From Paracoccus wurundjeri (GTDB lineage: Bacteria; Pseudomonadota; Alphaproteobacteria; Rhodobacterales; Rhodobacteraceae), in contig NZ_JAUUTZ010000016.1 in assembly GCF_030678915.1 (NCBI RefSeq), positions 51,964-115,963 of the forward strand: a stretch of DNA of 64,000 bases, given 5' to 3'. Both the position numbers and the translations under genes were made by a program. Under the pieces are notes generated by a model. It had not been told where the DNA came from and made no database searches. It saw nothing but the letters and a program-made list of their open reading frames with translations. Below, in pieces: positions 25,583-33,807 of the stretch. Positions within the stretch are counted from its first letter, which is position 1. Every line of letters begins with the position of its first letter.

Positions 25583-27520
25583 TCAGAAACGCGCGGTCAG
25601 GCCGGCAAATACACGCCTGCCGGGATCGGCATAACTATAGGCGTCGTCTTCGGCGGCCAGCCGCTTGTCGGTCAGGTTCTCGATCCCGAATTGCAGGGAC
25701 GCGGCATGGCTGACTGCGTAATCGCCATAAAGGGACATTGTGGTATAGGACGGCGCGATCCCGTCGCCGGTGGTGCTGCGCTGCTTTCCGACATGCCGGA
25801 TGTTCAGTCGCGCGGACAGCGCATCAAGCGGTTGCCATTCGAGTTCCAGCGCACCCGAATGACGCGGGCGGCCCGCCAACTGCTCGCCACTGGTGCGATC
25901 GACAGCATCGAGATAGCCATAGGTTGCTCGCAGGATCAGATTGGGGCGCAGTGCAACATCGCCGCCCAGTTCCACGCCGCGAATCCGCACTTCATCCACA
26001 TTGCTGTAGGTCCAGATTTGCGGGCCGCCGCCAGCGCAGTTCACAACACAACCGGTCTGAATGAGGTTATCCACCTGATTCTGGAAGATGGTCGCATTTG
26101 CGTTCCAACCATTTCCTGCGTAGTCCACCCCAAGTTCCGCCGTCACGCTGGTTTCAGGCTCCAGATCGGGATTGCCAACAACGGTAAACCGCCCACCCCC
26201 GGCTCTTGCCTCGTATTCCGGCGATAATTCTTTCAGGGTCGGGGCACGGAATCCCTTGCCGATCCCGCCCTTGACCGTCAGTGCATTGCTCGCATGCCAA
26301 ACCAGATAGGCGCGCGGGCTCGTCTCCCAGCCGAAGGCTTCGTGCCGGTCGGCACGGGCGCCGAAGACCAGTTCCAACTGCTCTCCAAGCGCGATTTCAT
26401 CCTGCAGAAAGGCCGCGTAATGGGTTGCCTCTTCACGGCCCGCCTTGTTTACCGTGGGATCCTTCAACCGCTCATCGCGTAACTCGGCGCCAAGCGTCAC
26501 ACGGTGATTGTCGAGGGGAGCCATCACGATCTGGCCATCAAGAACCGTGTCCGTCAGCCGGTTCGGTCCACCCGCCGGCTGGCTGTCGCTACGGCGATTG
26601 GTCCTTTCGATATCGGTGCGCGTCAGCCTTAACCGCGTTTCGGCCCAACCCCAATCGCCTTCATGGGCCAGCGACGCGCGACTCCGCCGAATCTCGTCTT
26701 CCGAGCGATAGGCGGACGGGCCCGAGACGATATCGTTCCATCGCTTCTCCCTGCCATAAGCCAGGCTCAGATCAATGCTCTGACGATCATCCGGGGTCCA
26801 GACCAGCCCAAGCCCCGCTGTGGTAGCATCCTGCTCTCCCAATTCGGTCCGGCGCGGATCCTGCTTCGAGTTTATCGCATCGCGGCGGCGGTGTTCGGCC
26901 CATAAGCTAAGCCCAACCGAACCCGGCACAACCGAGCCCGCTGCATAGGCGCTAAACGATCGCTGATCGCCCCCTTCACGCGGTGCCGTTCCATTCGCGG
27001 TGACCGAACCGCCCCAGCTTTCGCCGGGCCGGCGGGTAATGACATTGACCACACCGCCCAACGCCTCGGAACCATAAAGAGAAGACATCGGGCCGCGCAC
27101 CACCTCGACCCGGTCAATAGCGGCTGCCGGGATCCAGCCATGTTCATAATCCGAATGCGCTACAGCCGAAGCCGAAGTGCTGATGCGGGCGCCATCGACA
27201 AGGACCAGCGTGTGATCGGTGTCCATCCCGCGCAGGCTGACGCCACGATTGCCCAGGCCCACGCCATCGACAGTCACACCCGGCACGCCCGCGAGAGCAT
27301 CGCTTAGATCGTTCACCGGTCGTTGCCGCAACCCTTCCCCATCGATCACCGAGATGCTTGCAGGAGCGTCGCGCTTATTACGCTCTCCTTGCGTCGCGGT
27401 GATGACAATCTGATCCAAAAGGAAAGGCGCATCGGACTGCTGCGCATAAGACATGCATGCGACCCCGGACAAAAGCGAAGCAATTGCAAGACGTTTAGGG
27501 ATTGTGAATTGTCGGGGCAT
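25583..27520 (-). CDS. TonB-dependent outer-membrane receptor
   Basis: A 645-residue receptor. It has a signal peptide (about 1-26), a TonB-box-like segment 'LLDQIVITATQ', a plug domain (about 45-160, 'RGPMSSLYGSEALGGVVNVIT') and a 22-strand barrel ending in Phe ('RRVFAGLTARF'). A 'GFRAP' and 'NPDLEPETS' pair occurs as in haem receptors and other FepA/CirA types, but the His normally between them in haem receptors is absent. A Cys pair near 'TGCVVNCAGGG' may form a loop disulfide. It lies 13 bp upstream of the CobN-like gene and has a Zur-like palindrome 30 bp before its ATG. Substrate: a metal complex (zinc, haem or cobalamin-like); undecided. Confidence 0.92.
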   Translation of the reverse strand: MPRQFTIPKRLAIASLLSGVACMSYAQQSDAPFLLDQIVITATQGERNKRDAPASISVIDGEGLRQRPVNDLSDALAGVPGVTVDGVGLGNRGVSLRGMDTDHTLVLVDGARISTSASAVAHSDYEHGWIPAAAIDRVEVVRGPMSSLYGSEALGGVVNVITRRPGESWGGSVTANGTAPREGGDQRSFSAYAAGSVVPGSVGLSLWAEHRRRDAINSKQDPRRTELGEQDATTAGLGLVWTPDDRQSIDLSLAYGREKRWNDIVSGPSAYRSEDEIRRSRASLAHEGDWGWAETRLRLTRTDIERTNRRSDSQPAGGPNRLTDTVLDGQIVMAPLDNHRVTLGAELRDERLKDPTVNKAGREEATHYAAFLQDEIALGEQLELVFGARADRHEAFGWETSPRAYLVWHASNALTVKGGIGKGFRAPTLKELSPEYEARAGGGRFTVVGNPDLEPETSVTAELGVDYAGNGWNANATIFQNQVDNLIQTGCVVNCAGGGPQIWTYSNVDEVRIRGVELGGDVALRPNLILRATYGYLDAVDRTSGEQLAGRPRHSGALELEWQPLDALSARLNIRHVGKQRSTTGDGIAPSYTTMSLYGDYAVSHAASLQFGIENLTDKRLAAEDDAYSYADPGRRVFAGLTARF

Positions 27521-27549
27521 ACGCGTCTCCAGAAAAACTCACATAATCC

Positions 27550-27567
27550 ATTACGTAATAACATTAC
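27550..27567. promoter_or_regulatory. Zur/Fur-like palindrome upstream of the TonB receptor
   Basis: Read on the gene strand, the site is GTAATGTTATTACGTAAT. It contains GTAAT-GTT-ATTAC (13 bp) overlapping a perfect ATTACGTAAT. The left half matches the GTAATGTTAT half of the Zur box known in alphaproteobacteria; the right half is imperfect. It sits 30 bp upstream of the start codon, a good position for repression. Fur-family control is plausible, and zinc is the best guess. Confidence 0.5.
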
Positions 27568-27636
27568 ATTATTCAATGCCAATTTCAATCTGAGCGGTCC
27601 ATCCTTTGTGGGTGTGTCTGCATGGATGTTTGGGAT

Positions 27637-27842
27637 TTAGAACGAGACAGCATAATGGGCACCCATTTGGACGGCTCGTCGCAGGTTGGAGTTTCGCGGC
27701 TTGAGGTCATTGAGGGTCCAACCGGCCCTCGTCGGCGCACACCAGAGGAGCGGGCACGAATTGCGACGGAAAGCATGATGCCGGGAGTCAAGGTTGCCGT
27801 TGAAACTTTCAATGAAGGCGTTCTGCCGCGGGTTTCGGGGGC
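27637..27842 (-). pseudogene. Probable IS3-type transposase fragment at the permease 3' end
   Basis: Directly after the ABC permease stop, another minus-strand frame reads 'PRNPRQNAFIESFNGNL', the conserved motif of IS3-group integrases around the catalytic Glu. The sequence then loses recognisable similarity and ends at 27637. Only about 20 codons are convincing, so this is a remnant, possibly with internal deletions. It lies between the permease 3' end and the Zur-like promoter of the receptor operon. Confidence 0.45.
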
Positions 27843-28943
27843 TCAGCTTAACCGATTCCGGAACAGCCAGGCCGCCAGCGGCAATGTCACAGCCGCGATC
27901 GCAAGCAATGGCACGAAGTCGAAAGACACGTCGCGAAAACCGGCGCCCTCCAGATAGACCCGGCGAACCAGATCGATCCCGAAACGCAGCGGATTGGCAT
28001 AGGTGATCCATTGCAGGATTTCAGGCATGTTGCGCACCGGGGTCAGCAGCCCGGACAGCAGCATCAGCGGCATGATCAGGATGAAAGTATACAGCATCGC
28101 CTGCTGCATGGTCAGTGCCACGGCTGAAATCGACAGGCCCAGCCCGACCGCCGCCGTGGTGAAGGTGATCAGCCCCAGATACATCAGCCAGACCTGACCG
28201 TTCATCGGAATGCCGAACCAATAGCGGATGATCAGATAGATGATCGTCGATTGCAGCAACCCGACAAGGATCGAGGGCAGCGCCTTGCCGATCAGGATCT
28301 GGGTCGGCGTCAGTGGCGTGACCTGAAGCTGATCGAAGGTGCCCTGCTCGCGTTCCCGCGCAACCGACAGGGCCGCCAGCATCAGTGTCTGCAGCATGGA
28401 AAGCGAGGCGATCAGCGCCGGCATCAGGTTCCAGCGGGATTCGAAATTCGGATTGAACCACGCTCTGCTGACGATAGTCAGCGGCGGCACCGCCCCCTGA
28501 TCGGCATTATAGGCCGCAATAATGGATGACACATAGGCCGAGGCCAGACCCGCTGTCGATGAATTGCGCCCGTCAAGGATAACCTGTACCGGCGCCTCGG
28601 CCCCACCCGACAGTTTGGCGGCAAAATCCGGCTGAAATTGCAGCACCAGAAGCGCATCGCCGCTTTCGATTTGGCCGGCGATCTGACTGGAATTGTCGAG
28701 TGTTGCGATCCGCTGAAACACACCCGTGCCCTCCAGCCGGGCAATGATCTCGGTCGAAGCTGCGCTGCGGCTCTGATCCAGCACGGCATAGGGCGCATGG
28801 GTAAGGTCATAGGTCGCGCCAGAACCGAACAGCAGCGCCTGCATCAACGCCGGCGCAAAAAGCAGCGCCCGGCTGGAGGGATCCTTCAGGATCGCCCGCA
28901 ACTCCTTGCGGATCAGGGCGAATAGCTGCGCAAGATAAAGCAT
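27843..28943 (-). CDS. ybhR: ABC-2 type export permease (YbhR-like)
   Basis: A 366-residue inner-membrane permease: one N-terminal helix (about 22-40), a large periplasmic domain (about 45-170), then five or six helices ('SMLQTLMLAALSVAREREQGTFDQLQVTPLTP' region onward). It pairs with the neighbouring 375-residue permease as in E. coli YbhS/YbhR. Last gene of the exporter operon, 3 bp after the other permease. The stop directly abuts a transposase fragment, so the last few residues may not be native. Confidence 0.88.
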   Translation of the reverse strand: MLYLAQLFALIRKELRAILKDPSSRALLFAPALMQALLFGSGATYDLTHAPYAVLDQSRSAASTEIIARLEGTGVFQRIATLDNSSQIAGQIESGDALLVLQFQPDFAAKLSGGAEAPVQVILDGRNSSTAGLASAYVSSIIAAYNADQGAVPPLTIVSRAWFNPNFESRWNLMPALIASLSMLQTLMLAALSVAREREQGTFDQLQVTPLTPTQILIGKALPSILVGLLQSTIIYLIIRYWFGIPMNGQVWLMYLGLITFTTAAVGLGLSISAVALTMQQAMLYTFILIMPLMLLSGLLTPVRNMPEILQWITYANPLRFGIDLVRRVYLEGAGFRDVSFDFVPLLAIAAVTLPLAAWLFRNRLS

Positions 28944-28946
28944 GGC

Positions 28947-30074
28947 CTAATCCAGCCTTTTCGCCAGCGTGCGATGCGTCGCCCATATCAGCACGGCGGC
29001 GTAACAGGTCAGGATACCCAGGCCGCGAATGACGGTAGGCCAATAATCCCCGGCCAGGAACAGGGTCTTGATGACCGACATGAAATGCGTGGCCGGCAGC
29101 GCCTGACTGATGACCTGAACAGCAACCGGGACATTGCGCAAATCGAAGACGAAACCCGACAACATCATCGCCGGCATGAAGCTGATCAGCAGCGCCATCT
29201 GGCTGGCGGCGAACTGGTTGCGCGTCACCCCGGATATCCACAGACCAAGACCAAGCGACACCAGCAGGTAGAGCATCGAGGACAGCACCACGAGCCAAAG
29301 AGAGCCGCGCATCGGAACCTCGAACAGATATCGCGCAGCCAGCAGGCACATGATCAGGTCGATCGCGCCGATGATCAGATAGGGGGCAAGCTTGGACAGC
29401 ACCAGCTCCAGCGGGCGCACGGGCGTAACGAAAAGCGATTCCAGCGTACCCCGCTCCCATTCCCGCGCGATCAGCAACGAGGTGAGGAAGGCGCCGACCA
29501 GTGTCATCACCAATACGATCAGGCCGGGGACAAGGAACCAGGTGCTGTTGCCAGCCTCGTTGAACCATGTCCGCGTCACGACCGTCACGCCGCTGCCGGT
29601 GAAGCGCGTGTCAGACCGGTCGGCGAGATGTTCCAGAGCGTTGGAAATCGCGCCGGTGGCATAACCATCAATCGACTGGGAGGTGTTGGAATCGACCCCG
29701 TTCAGGATCAGTTGCAGCGTGCCGCGCCCCTGAGCCAGATCGGTGGTGAACTCTGCCGGGACGCGCAGGATGGCCTCGGCCTCTCCTGCGCGGATCATGG
29801 CTTCGGCCTCGGGCATGGAATGCAGCCAGATCGGGCTGAGATAATCGGTCCCTTCCAGCCCGGCGACGGCGTTCAGCGTAATGGGCGAGCTGTCCTCCAG
29901 CACGACGGCGACGCGGGCATCGGTGACATCGAAGGACAGGCCATAGCCAAACAGCAGGATCAGCACCAAGGGCAGCAGCAGGCCCACGACCAGATTACTG
30001 CGGTCGCGCAGCATCTGGCGGGTTTCCTTGCGCGTCAATGCGATCAGCCGGGATATGAAACCGGATCCGCTCAT
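28947..30074 (-). CDS. ybhS: ABC-2 type export permease (YbhS-like)
   Basis: A 375-residue permease with the ABC-2 layout: N-terminal helix (about 27-46), periplasmic domain (about 48-175), then helices from about 180. The sequence 'IAREWERGTLESLFVTPVRPLEL' is the family hallmark in the cytoplasmic loop. It overlaps the ATPase gene by 4 bp. With YbhR-like and YbhF-like proteins it would form the inner-membrane exporter. Confidence 0.9.
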   Translation of the reverse strand: MSGSGFISRLIALTRKETRQMLRDRSNLVVGLLLPLVLILLFGYGLSFDVTDARVAVVLEDSSPITLNAVAGLEGTDYLSPIWLHSMPEAEAMIRAGEAEAILRVPAEFTTDLAQGRGTLQLILNGVDSNTSQSIDGYATGAISNALEHLADRSDTRFTGSGVTVVTRTWFNEAGNSTWFLVPGLIVLVMTLVGAFLTSLLIAREWERGTLESLFVTPVRPLELVLSKLAPYLIIGAIDLIMCLLAARYLFEVPMRGSLWLVVLSSMLYLLVSLGLGLWISGVTRNQFAASQMALLISFMPAMMLSGFVFDLRNVPVAVQVISQALPATHFMSVIKTLFLAGDYWPTVIRGLGILTCYAAVLIWATHRTLAKRLD

Positions 30075-31831
30075 GCCGCCACCTGCCGGGACCTGCTGTC
30101 GGCGCGATGCTGTTCGACAACCGCAATGAAGGCGTCGTTCATGGTCTGCCCCGCCCTATCGCCAGCCTGCGCGCGCACCTCCCGAGGGGTGCCGATAATC
30201 AGCATCTCTCCCGCATCCTGAATGGCGATGCGATCGCAATATTCCGCCTCTTCCATGAAATGCGTGGTGATGATGATGGTCACGCCGGTCTGTGCAAGCG
30301 CGGTGATCATGCGCCAGAATGCCCGCCGCGCCAGCGGGTCGATCCCGCTTGTGGGCTCGTCCAGAAACAGGATCTCCGGCTGATGCAGCAGCCCGGTCGC
30401 CATCGCCAGACGCTGTTTGAAACCGGCCGGAAGCTGTCCGCTTTGCGCAGACGGGTCAAGATCGAATTGCCCAAGCACCTCGCGGATACGGTTTTTCAGG
30501 GTGCGGCCCCGCAACCCATAGGCGCCGCCGAAAAATTCCAGGTTCTCGCGCACCGTCAAGTTGCTATAAAGCGCGAATTTCTGCGCGACATAGCCGATCC
30601 GGGCGCGGGCCTGTGCACGGGCGGTGCGCAGATTGCGCCCCGCAACCTCCAGATGACCACTGGTGGCGGGCAACAGCCCGCAAAGCATCCGGAAAGTGGT
30701 GGTCTTGCCTGCGCCGTTGGGACCAAGAAGCCCGAAGATCTCACCCTGCGCGACATCGAAGGACGTGCTGGCGACAGCAGTAAAATCGCCGAACTTGCGC
30801 ACCAGATCACGCACGACGATCACCGGCTTGTCGTCCTTGATGGCCTGCTTCCTTCCCACAACCCCGGTCGCGGCGCTTGCCCCTTTGTCTTCCTGCTCCT
30901 GCTCGCGCAGAAGCATCATGAAGGCATCCTCAAGCTCCTCTTGCCGTGGTTCCGTGTCGATCCCGCCCAGCAGGTCCCGCAGATCGGCCTCATCCGCAGT
31001 AGGCTGTCTGATGAAACGGGCATTGCCCGCCTGGGGCGTCGCGTCGATGATCAGGTCCCGCGCGTCGATCAGACCGGCCTGCAGGTCGCGGGCGGGCATC
31101 CCGGACAAGGGAATGGCGGTATAGGTCAGCCCTTTCGCGCGCGAGGTGAGTTCGGCGGGCGTGCCATGAGCCAGCAGGCGCCCCTTGTCCATGACGAAAA
31201 CCTGCGCGCAACGTTCCGCCTCATCCATATAGGCGGTGCTGACGATGACGCTCAGCCCTTCGTCATCGACAAGCTGCTGAACGATCTTCCACAGATCGCG
31301 GCGCGACAGCGGGTCGACACCGACGCTGGGTTCGTCCAGCAACAGCAGATCGGGCGAACGCACTAGCGTGCAGGCAAGCCCCAGTTTCTGCTTCATTCCG
31401 CCCGACAGCTTGCCCGCCGGACGTTCGGTGAACCGCGCCATATCGGTCATTTCCAGCATCCGGCCGAAACGCTCCTGCCGCTGTTCCGCCGGCACGCCAT
31501 GCAGATCGGCATAAAGGTCCAGATTTTCCTGAACGCTCAGATCCTCGTAAAGTCCGAAGCGCTGCGGCATATAGCTGATCCGGTCCTGCACCGATTGAGG
31601 GTCTTGTGCCACGTCGATGCCAAGCACCGACAAGCTGCCCGATTGCGGCTTCAGATGGCCCGCGAACATCCGCATCAATGTCGTCTTACCCGCCCCGTCG
31701 GGCCCGACCAGAGCCGTCAGTTCGCCCTTGCGCACGCTTATCGACAGCCCGTCAACCGCCACGACCTTGCCGATATTCGGATCGTCAAAGGACCTGCGCA
31801 GATTTTCGGCGGTGACGGTCAGGTCTGTCAT
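30071..31831 (-). CDS. ybhF: Tandem ABC transporter ATPase (YbhF-like)
   Basis: A 586-residue protein with two ATPase domains. Domain 1 (about 1-240) has Walker A 'GPDGAGKTT' (Asp where Asn is usual), signature 'LSGGMKQKLGLA' and Walker B 'LLLLDEPSVGVDP'. Domain 2 (about 325-575) has 'GPNGAGKTT' and 'LFLDEPTSGIDP' but a degenerate signature 'LPAGFKQRLAMA', which is usual in the YbhF/YhiH group. In E. coli the YbhGFSR exporter acts on cationic drugs and possibly cations. Overlaps both neighbours by 4 bp. Confidence 0.93.
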   Translation of the reverse strand: MTDLTVTAENLRRSFDDPNIGKVVAVDGLSISVRKGELTALVGPDGAGKTTLMRMFAGHLKPQSGSLSVLGIDVAQDPQSVQDRISYMPQRFGLYEDLSVQENLDLYADLHGVPAEQRQERFGRMLEMTDMARFTERPAGKLSGGMKQKLGLACTLVRSPDLLLLDEPSVGVDPLSRRDLWKIVQQLVDDEGLSVIVSTAYMDEAERCAQVFVMDKGRLLAHGTPAELTSRAKGLTYTAIPLSGMPARDLQAGLIDARDLIIDATPQAGNARFIRQPTADEADLRDLLGGIDTEPRQEELEDAFMMLLREQEQEDKGASAATGVVGRKQAIKDDKPVIVVRDLVRKFGDFTAVASTSFDVAQGEIFGLLGPNGAGKTTTFRMLCGLLPATSGHLEVAGRNLRTARAQARARIGYVAQKFALYSNLTVRENLEFFGGAYGLRGRTLKNRIREVLGQFDLDPSAQSGQLPAGFKQRLAMATGLLHQPEILFLDEPTSGIDPLARRAFWRMITALAQTGVTIIITTHFMEEAEYCDRIAIQDAGEMLIIGTPREVRAQAGDRAGQTMNDAFIAVVEQHRADSRSRQVAA

Positions 31832-32823
31832 GTCCCGGCCCCGGCCTTCAGACGGACTGTCACCGGCTGGCCAAGCCGCAGCCTGTCGGCCTGATCCGAG
31901 ATGATCACATGCACCTCGTAGACAAGACTCGTGCGCAACTCTTCTGTCTGGACGCTTTTCGGCGTGAATTCCGCGACTGAAGAGATATAGCCAACCTTGC
32001 CTTCAACCGGCTGGTCGGGATGGCTATCGGCAAAGACCTCTGCCTGCATGCCGGGGCTGATCCTGCCCAGATCAGGCTCGCTGACATAGACGCGCACCCA
32101 TTTCGGCCGGGTCAGTGCAAGGGCAAAGACCGGCGTGCTTGCACTGACCATATCGCCCGGCTCGCGCAGCCGCGACCGGATGACGGCATCTTCGGGTGCA
32201 ACCAGTTCTCCCTGACTGATCTGATGGCGCAACAGGTCCAGTTGGGCTTCTGCCGATCGCAGCTGCGCCTCTGCCTGAGCGACATCCTCGGCGCGGGCTC
32301 CGGCCTCGACCAGATCGAGTGCCGCTTGCGCCTCTGCTACGGCGGCCATGGTCGCCTCGGCCTGCGCCTGCGCCTGTTCAAGGCTTTGCTGGCTGGTCGC
32401 ACCGCTGCGAGATGAGCGAAGCTGGCTTACACGCGCCAGATCCTGCCGGGCCAGCTCATGCATTGCTCCGGCGGAATCCAGCTGTGCCCGCGCCTGCGCG
32501 ATCTCTTCGGGGCGCGAACCGTTCCTTAGCTTCAGAACGGCCTGCCGCTGCGCTTCGACGGTCGCTTGCTGCGCATCTGCCTGCAATTGCAATGTCCTTA
32601 TGTCCAGCAGCCCGACGACCTGTCCCTTTTCCACATGATCGCCTTCCTCGACATACAATTTGCTGATGCGTCCGCTGCCATCGAAGGCAAGGGTGATCTG
32701 CCGGATATCGACATTTCCATAAAGCGTCAGCTGCCCGTCACCGGTGGCGCTGCGCTGGCTCCACCAATACCAGCCACCGGCAAGAGCGACGAGGATGACA
32801 AGAACGGGGATCAGCTTCTTCAT
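31828..32823 (-). CDS. ybhG: HlyD-family membrane fusion protein (YbhG-like)
   Basis: A 331-residue periplasmic adaptor. N-terminal anchor helix (about 3-22, 'LIPVLVILVALAGGWYWW'), biotinyl-lipoyl half 'YVEEGDHVEKGQVVGLLD' (about 57-74), an Ala/Gln/Glu-rich coiled-coil hairpin (about 75-200), the second lipoyl half 'ELVAPEDAVI...EPGDMVSA', then a beta-barrel domain. First gene of the exporter operon. It would link the inner-membrane complex to an outer-membrane channel such as TolC. Confidence 0.92.
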   Translation of the reverse strand: MKKLIPVLVILVALAGGWYWWSQRSATGDGQLTLYGNVDIRQITLAFDGSGRISKLYVEEGDHVEKGQVVGLLDIRTLQLQADAQQATVEAQRQAVLKLRNGSRPEEIAQARAQLDSAGAMHELARQDLARVSQLRSSRSGATSQQSLEQAQAQAEATMAAVAEAQAALDLVEAGARAEDVAQAEAQLRSAEAQLDLLRHQISQGELVAPEDAVIRSRLREPGDMVSASTPVFALALTRPKWVRVYVSEPDLGRISPGMQAEVFADSHPDQPVEGKVGYISSVAEFTPKSVQTEELRTSLVYEVHVIISDQADRLRLGQPVTVRLKAGAGT

Positions 32824-32868
32824 CGCAAGGACTTCCGATTTTGGGTCACAGCGCCATGATTCTCTGGC

Positions 32869-32903
32869 TTGACATATAATTTAAATTAGATTTAAACTAA
32901 ATC
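32869..32903. promoter_or_regulatory. AT-rich promoter/operator region between ybhG-like and tetR genes
   Basis: A plus-strand TTGACA (32869-32874) is followed by AATTTAAATT (perfect palindrome) and GATTTA-AAC-TAAATC (32889-32903, 6-bp inverted repeat). These sites lie about 55-80 bp upstream of the ybhG-like start and over 200 bp upstream of the TetR start, so they most likely control the exporter operon. Binding by the neighbouring TetR protein is inferred. Confidence 0.45.
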
Positions 32904-33027
32904 CAAGTTAAAATAGAGATAGTAATTTCAGGGAAACGCAATCGAATCCAAAACCTATCCCGGCATCGCTGAAAACCGGCGCCTATGTGCTGGGCGGCGC
33001 GGGCGGGATTCTGACGGCGGTTGCGCA

Positions 33028-33062
33028 ATGATATATTATCATATTATTTGGTCAGCCTGACC
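33028..33062. promoter_or_regulatory. Two perfect dyads upstream of the tetR gene
   Basis: ATGATA-TAT-TATCAT (33028-33042) and GGTCAG-C-CTGACC (33050-33062) stand 8 bp apart and 53 bp upstream of the chosen TetR start. Either could be an autoregulatory operator. Just before them, 32968-33030 reads 'LKTGAYVLGGAGGILTAVAQ' then stop, which looks like the tail of a small lost gene but is unplaced. Confidence 0.4.
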
Positions 33063-33114
33063 GGACAGCCCCTGGGCTGCCTGATGATGGGTGCGGCCTT
33101 TCGACAAGAGGTTC

Positions 33115-33807
33115 ATGCGCAAGATGACCAAAGCAAAACGTGCCGATGGCGAGGCGACTCGCAAGCGCATCCTCCAAACCGCCGGAGAATTGATCGCCGT
33201 CAATGGGTTTGCCGGAACGCCGAACAAGATGGTTGCGGCGAAGGCCGGGGCCGACATGGCGTCGATCAACTACCATTTTGGCAACCGCAACGGGCTTTAT
33301 CAGGCCGTTTTGGTCGAGGCGCATCGCCGCATCATAGACAGGGCCGATATCGAGCGCATTGCGTCATCAAAGCTGCCCGCCCGCGACAAGCTGAGAATGC
33401 TGATCGAATTCTTCGTTGCCAGCGGATCGGGCAGCGATAGATGGCCCGTCATCGTATTGTTCCGGGAACTGCTCGCCCCCGGTCCGCATATCGAGGTACT
33501 ACGCGATGTCGAGGTGGTCCCGAAGCTCCTGCTGGTCCTGCCGATACTGGGCGAGATCACCTCGCTTCCGCCTGACGATCCGGCACTATGGTCTTGCCTG
33601 CCCTGCGTGGGGGCGCCGTGTCTGGCGCTGCTGCTGGTCGGCCGTCATCTGCCATTCAGCAAGATCATGCTCGACCTTCCGCGAGAGGAACTGGTCGAAC
33701 ATCTTCATACATTCGCCATCGGCGGGCTTGAAGCCATCGGCGGCAGATATCGGCAGAAATTGATCGGCCGCCCGGAAGCGGATCCGGATTATTCGGTATC
33801 AGGCTGA
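33115..33807 (+). CDS. TetR/AcrR family regulator (CecR/YbiH-like)
   Basis: A 230-residue repressor with an N-terminal TetR HTH ('GEATRKRILQTAGELIAVNGF', 'MASINYHFGNRNGLYQAVLVEAH') and a C-terminal ligand domain of the CecR type. E. coli CecR (YbiH) controls the ybhGFSR operon, and here the gene is divergent from that same operon, so the pairing is conserved. Start is uncertain: the ATG at 33115 follows AAGAGG closely, and 33091 and 33124 are alternatives. It probably represses the exporter and senses its substrate. Confidence 0.88.
   Translation: MRKMTKAKRADGEATRKRILQTAGELIAVNGFAGTPNKMVAAKAGADMASINYHFGNRNGLYQAVLVEAHRRIIDRADIERIASSKLPARDKLRMLIEFFVASGSGSDRWPVIVLFRELLAPGPHIEVLRDVEVVPKLLLVLPILGEITSLPPDDPALWSCLPCVGAPCLALLLVGRHLPFSKIMLDLPREELVEHLHTFAIGGLEAIGGRYRQKLIGRPEADPDYSVSG

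Noticed and set aside
25583..27520. Firm call of haem receptor from the FRAP/NPDL motif
   Set aside because: The intervening His is missing and the motif pair also occurs in non-haem FepA/CirA-type receptors.
28974..31366. Two long plus-strand open frames (415 and 419 codons) opposite the YbhS-like and YbhF-like genes
   Set aside because: Compositionally biased Gln/His/Arg-rich antisense frames with no domain; the minus-strand ABC genes have full motif sets.
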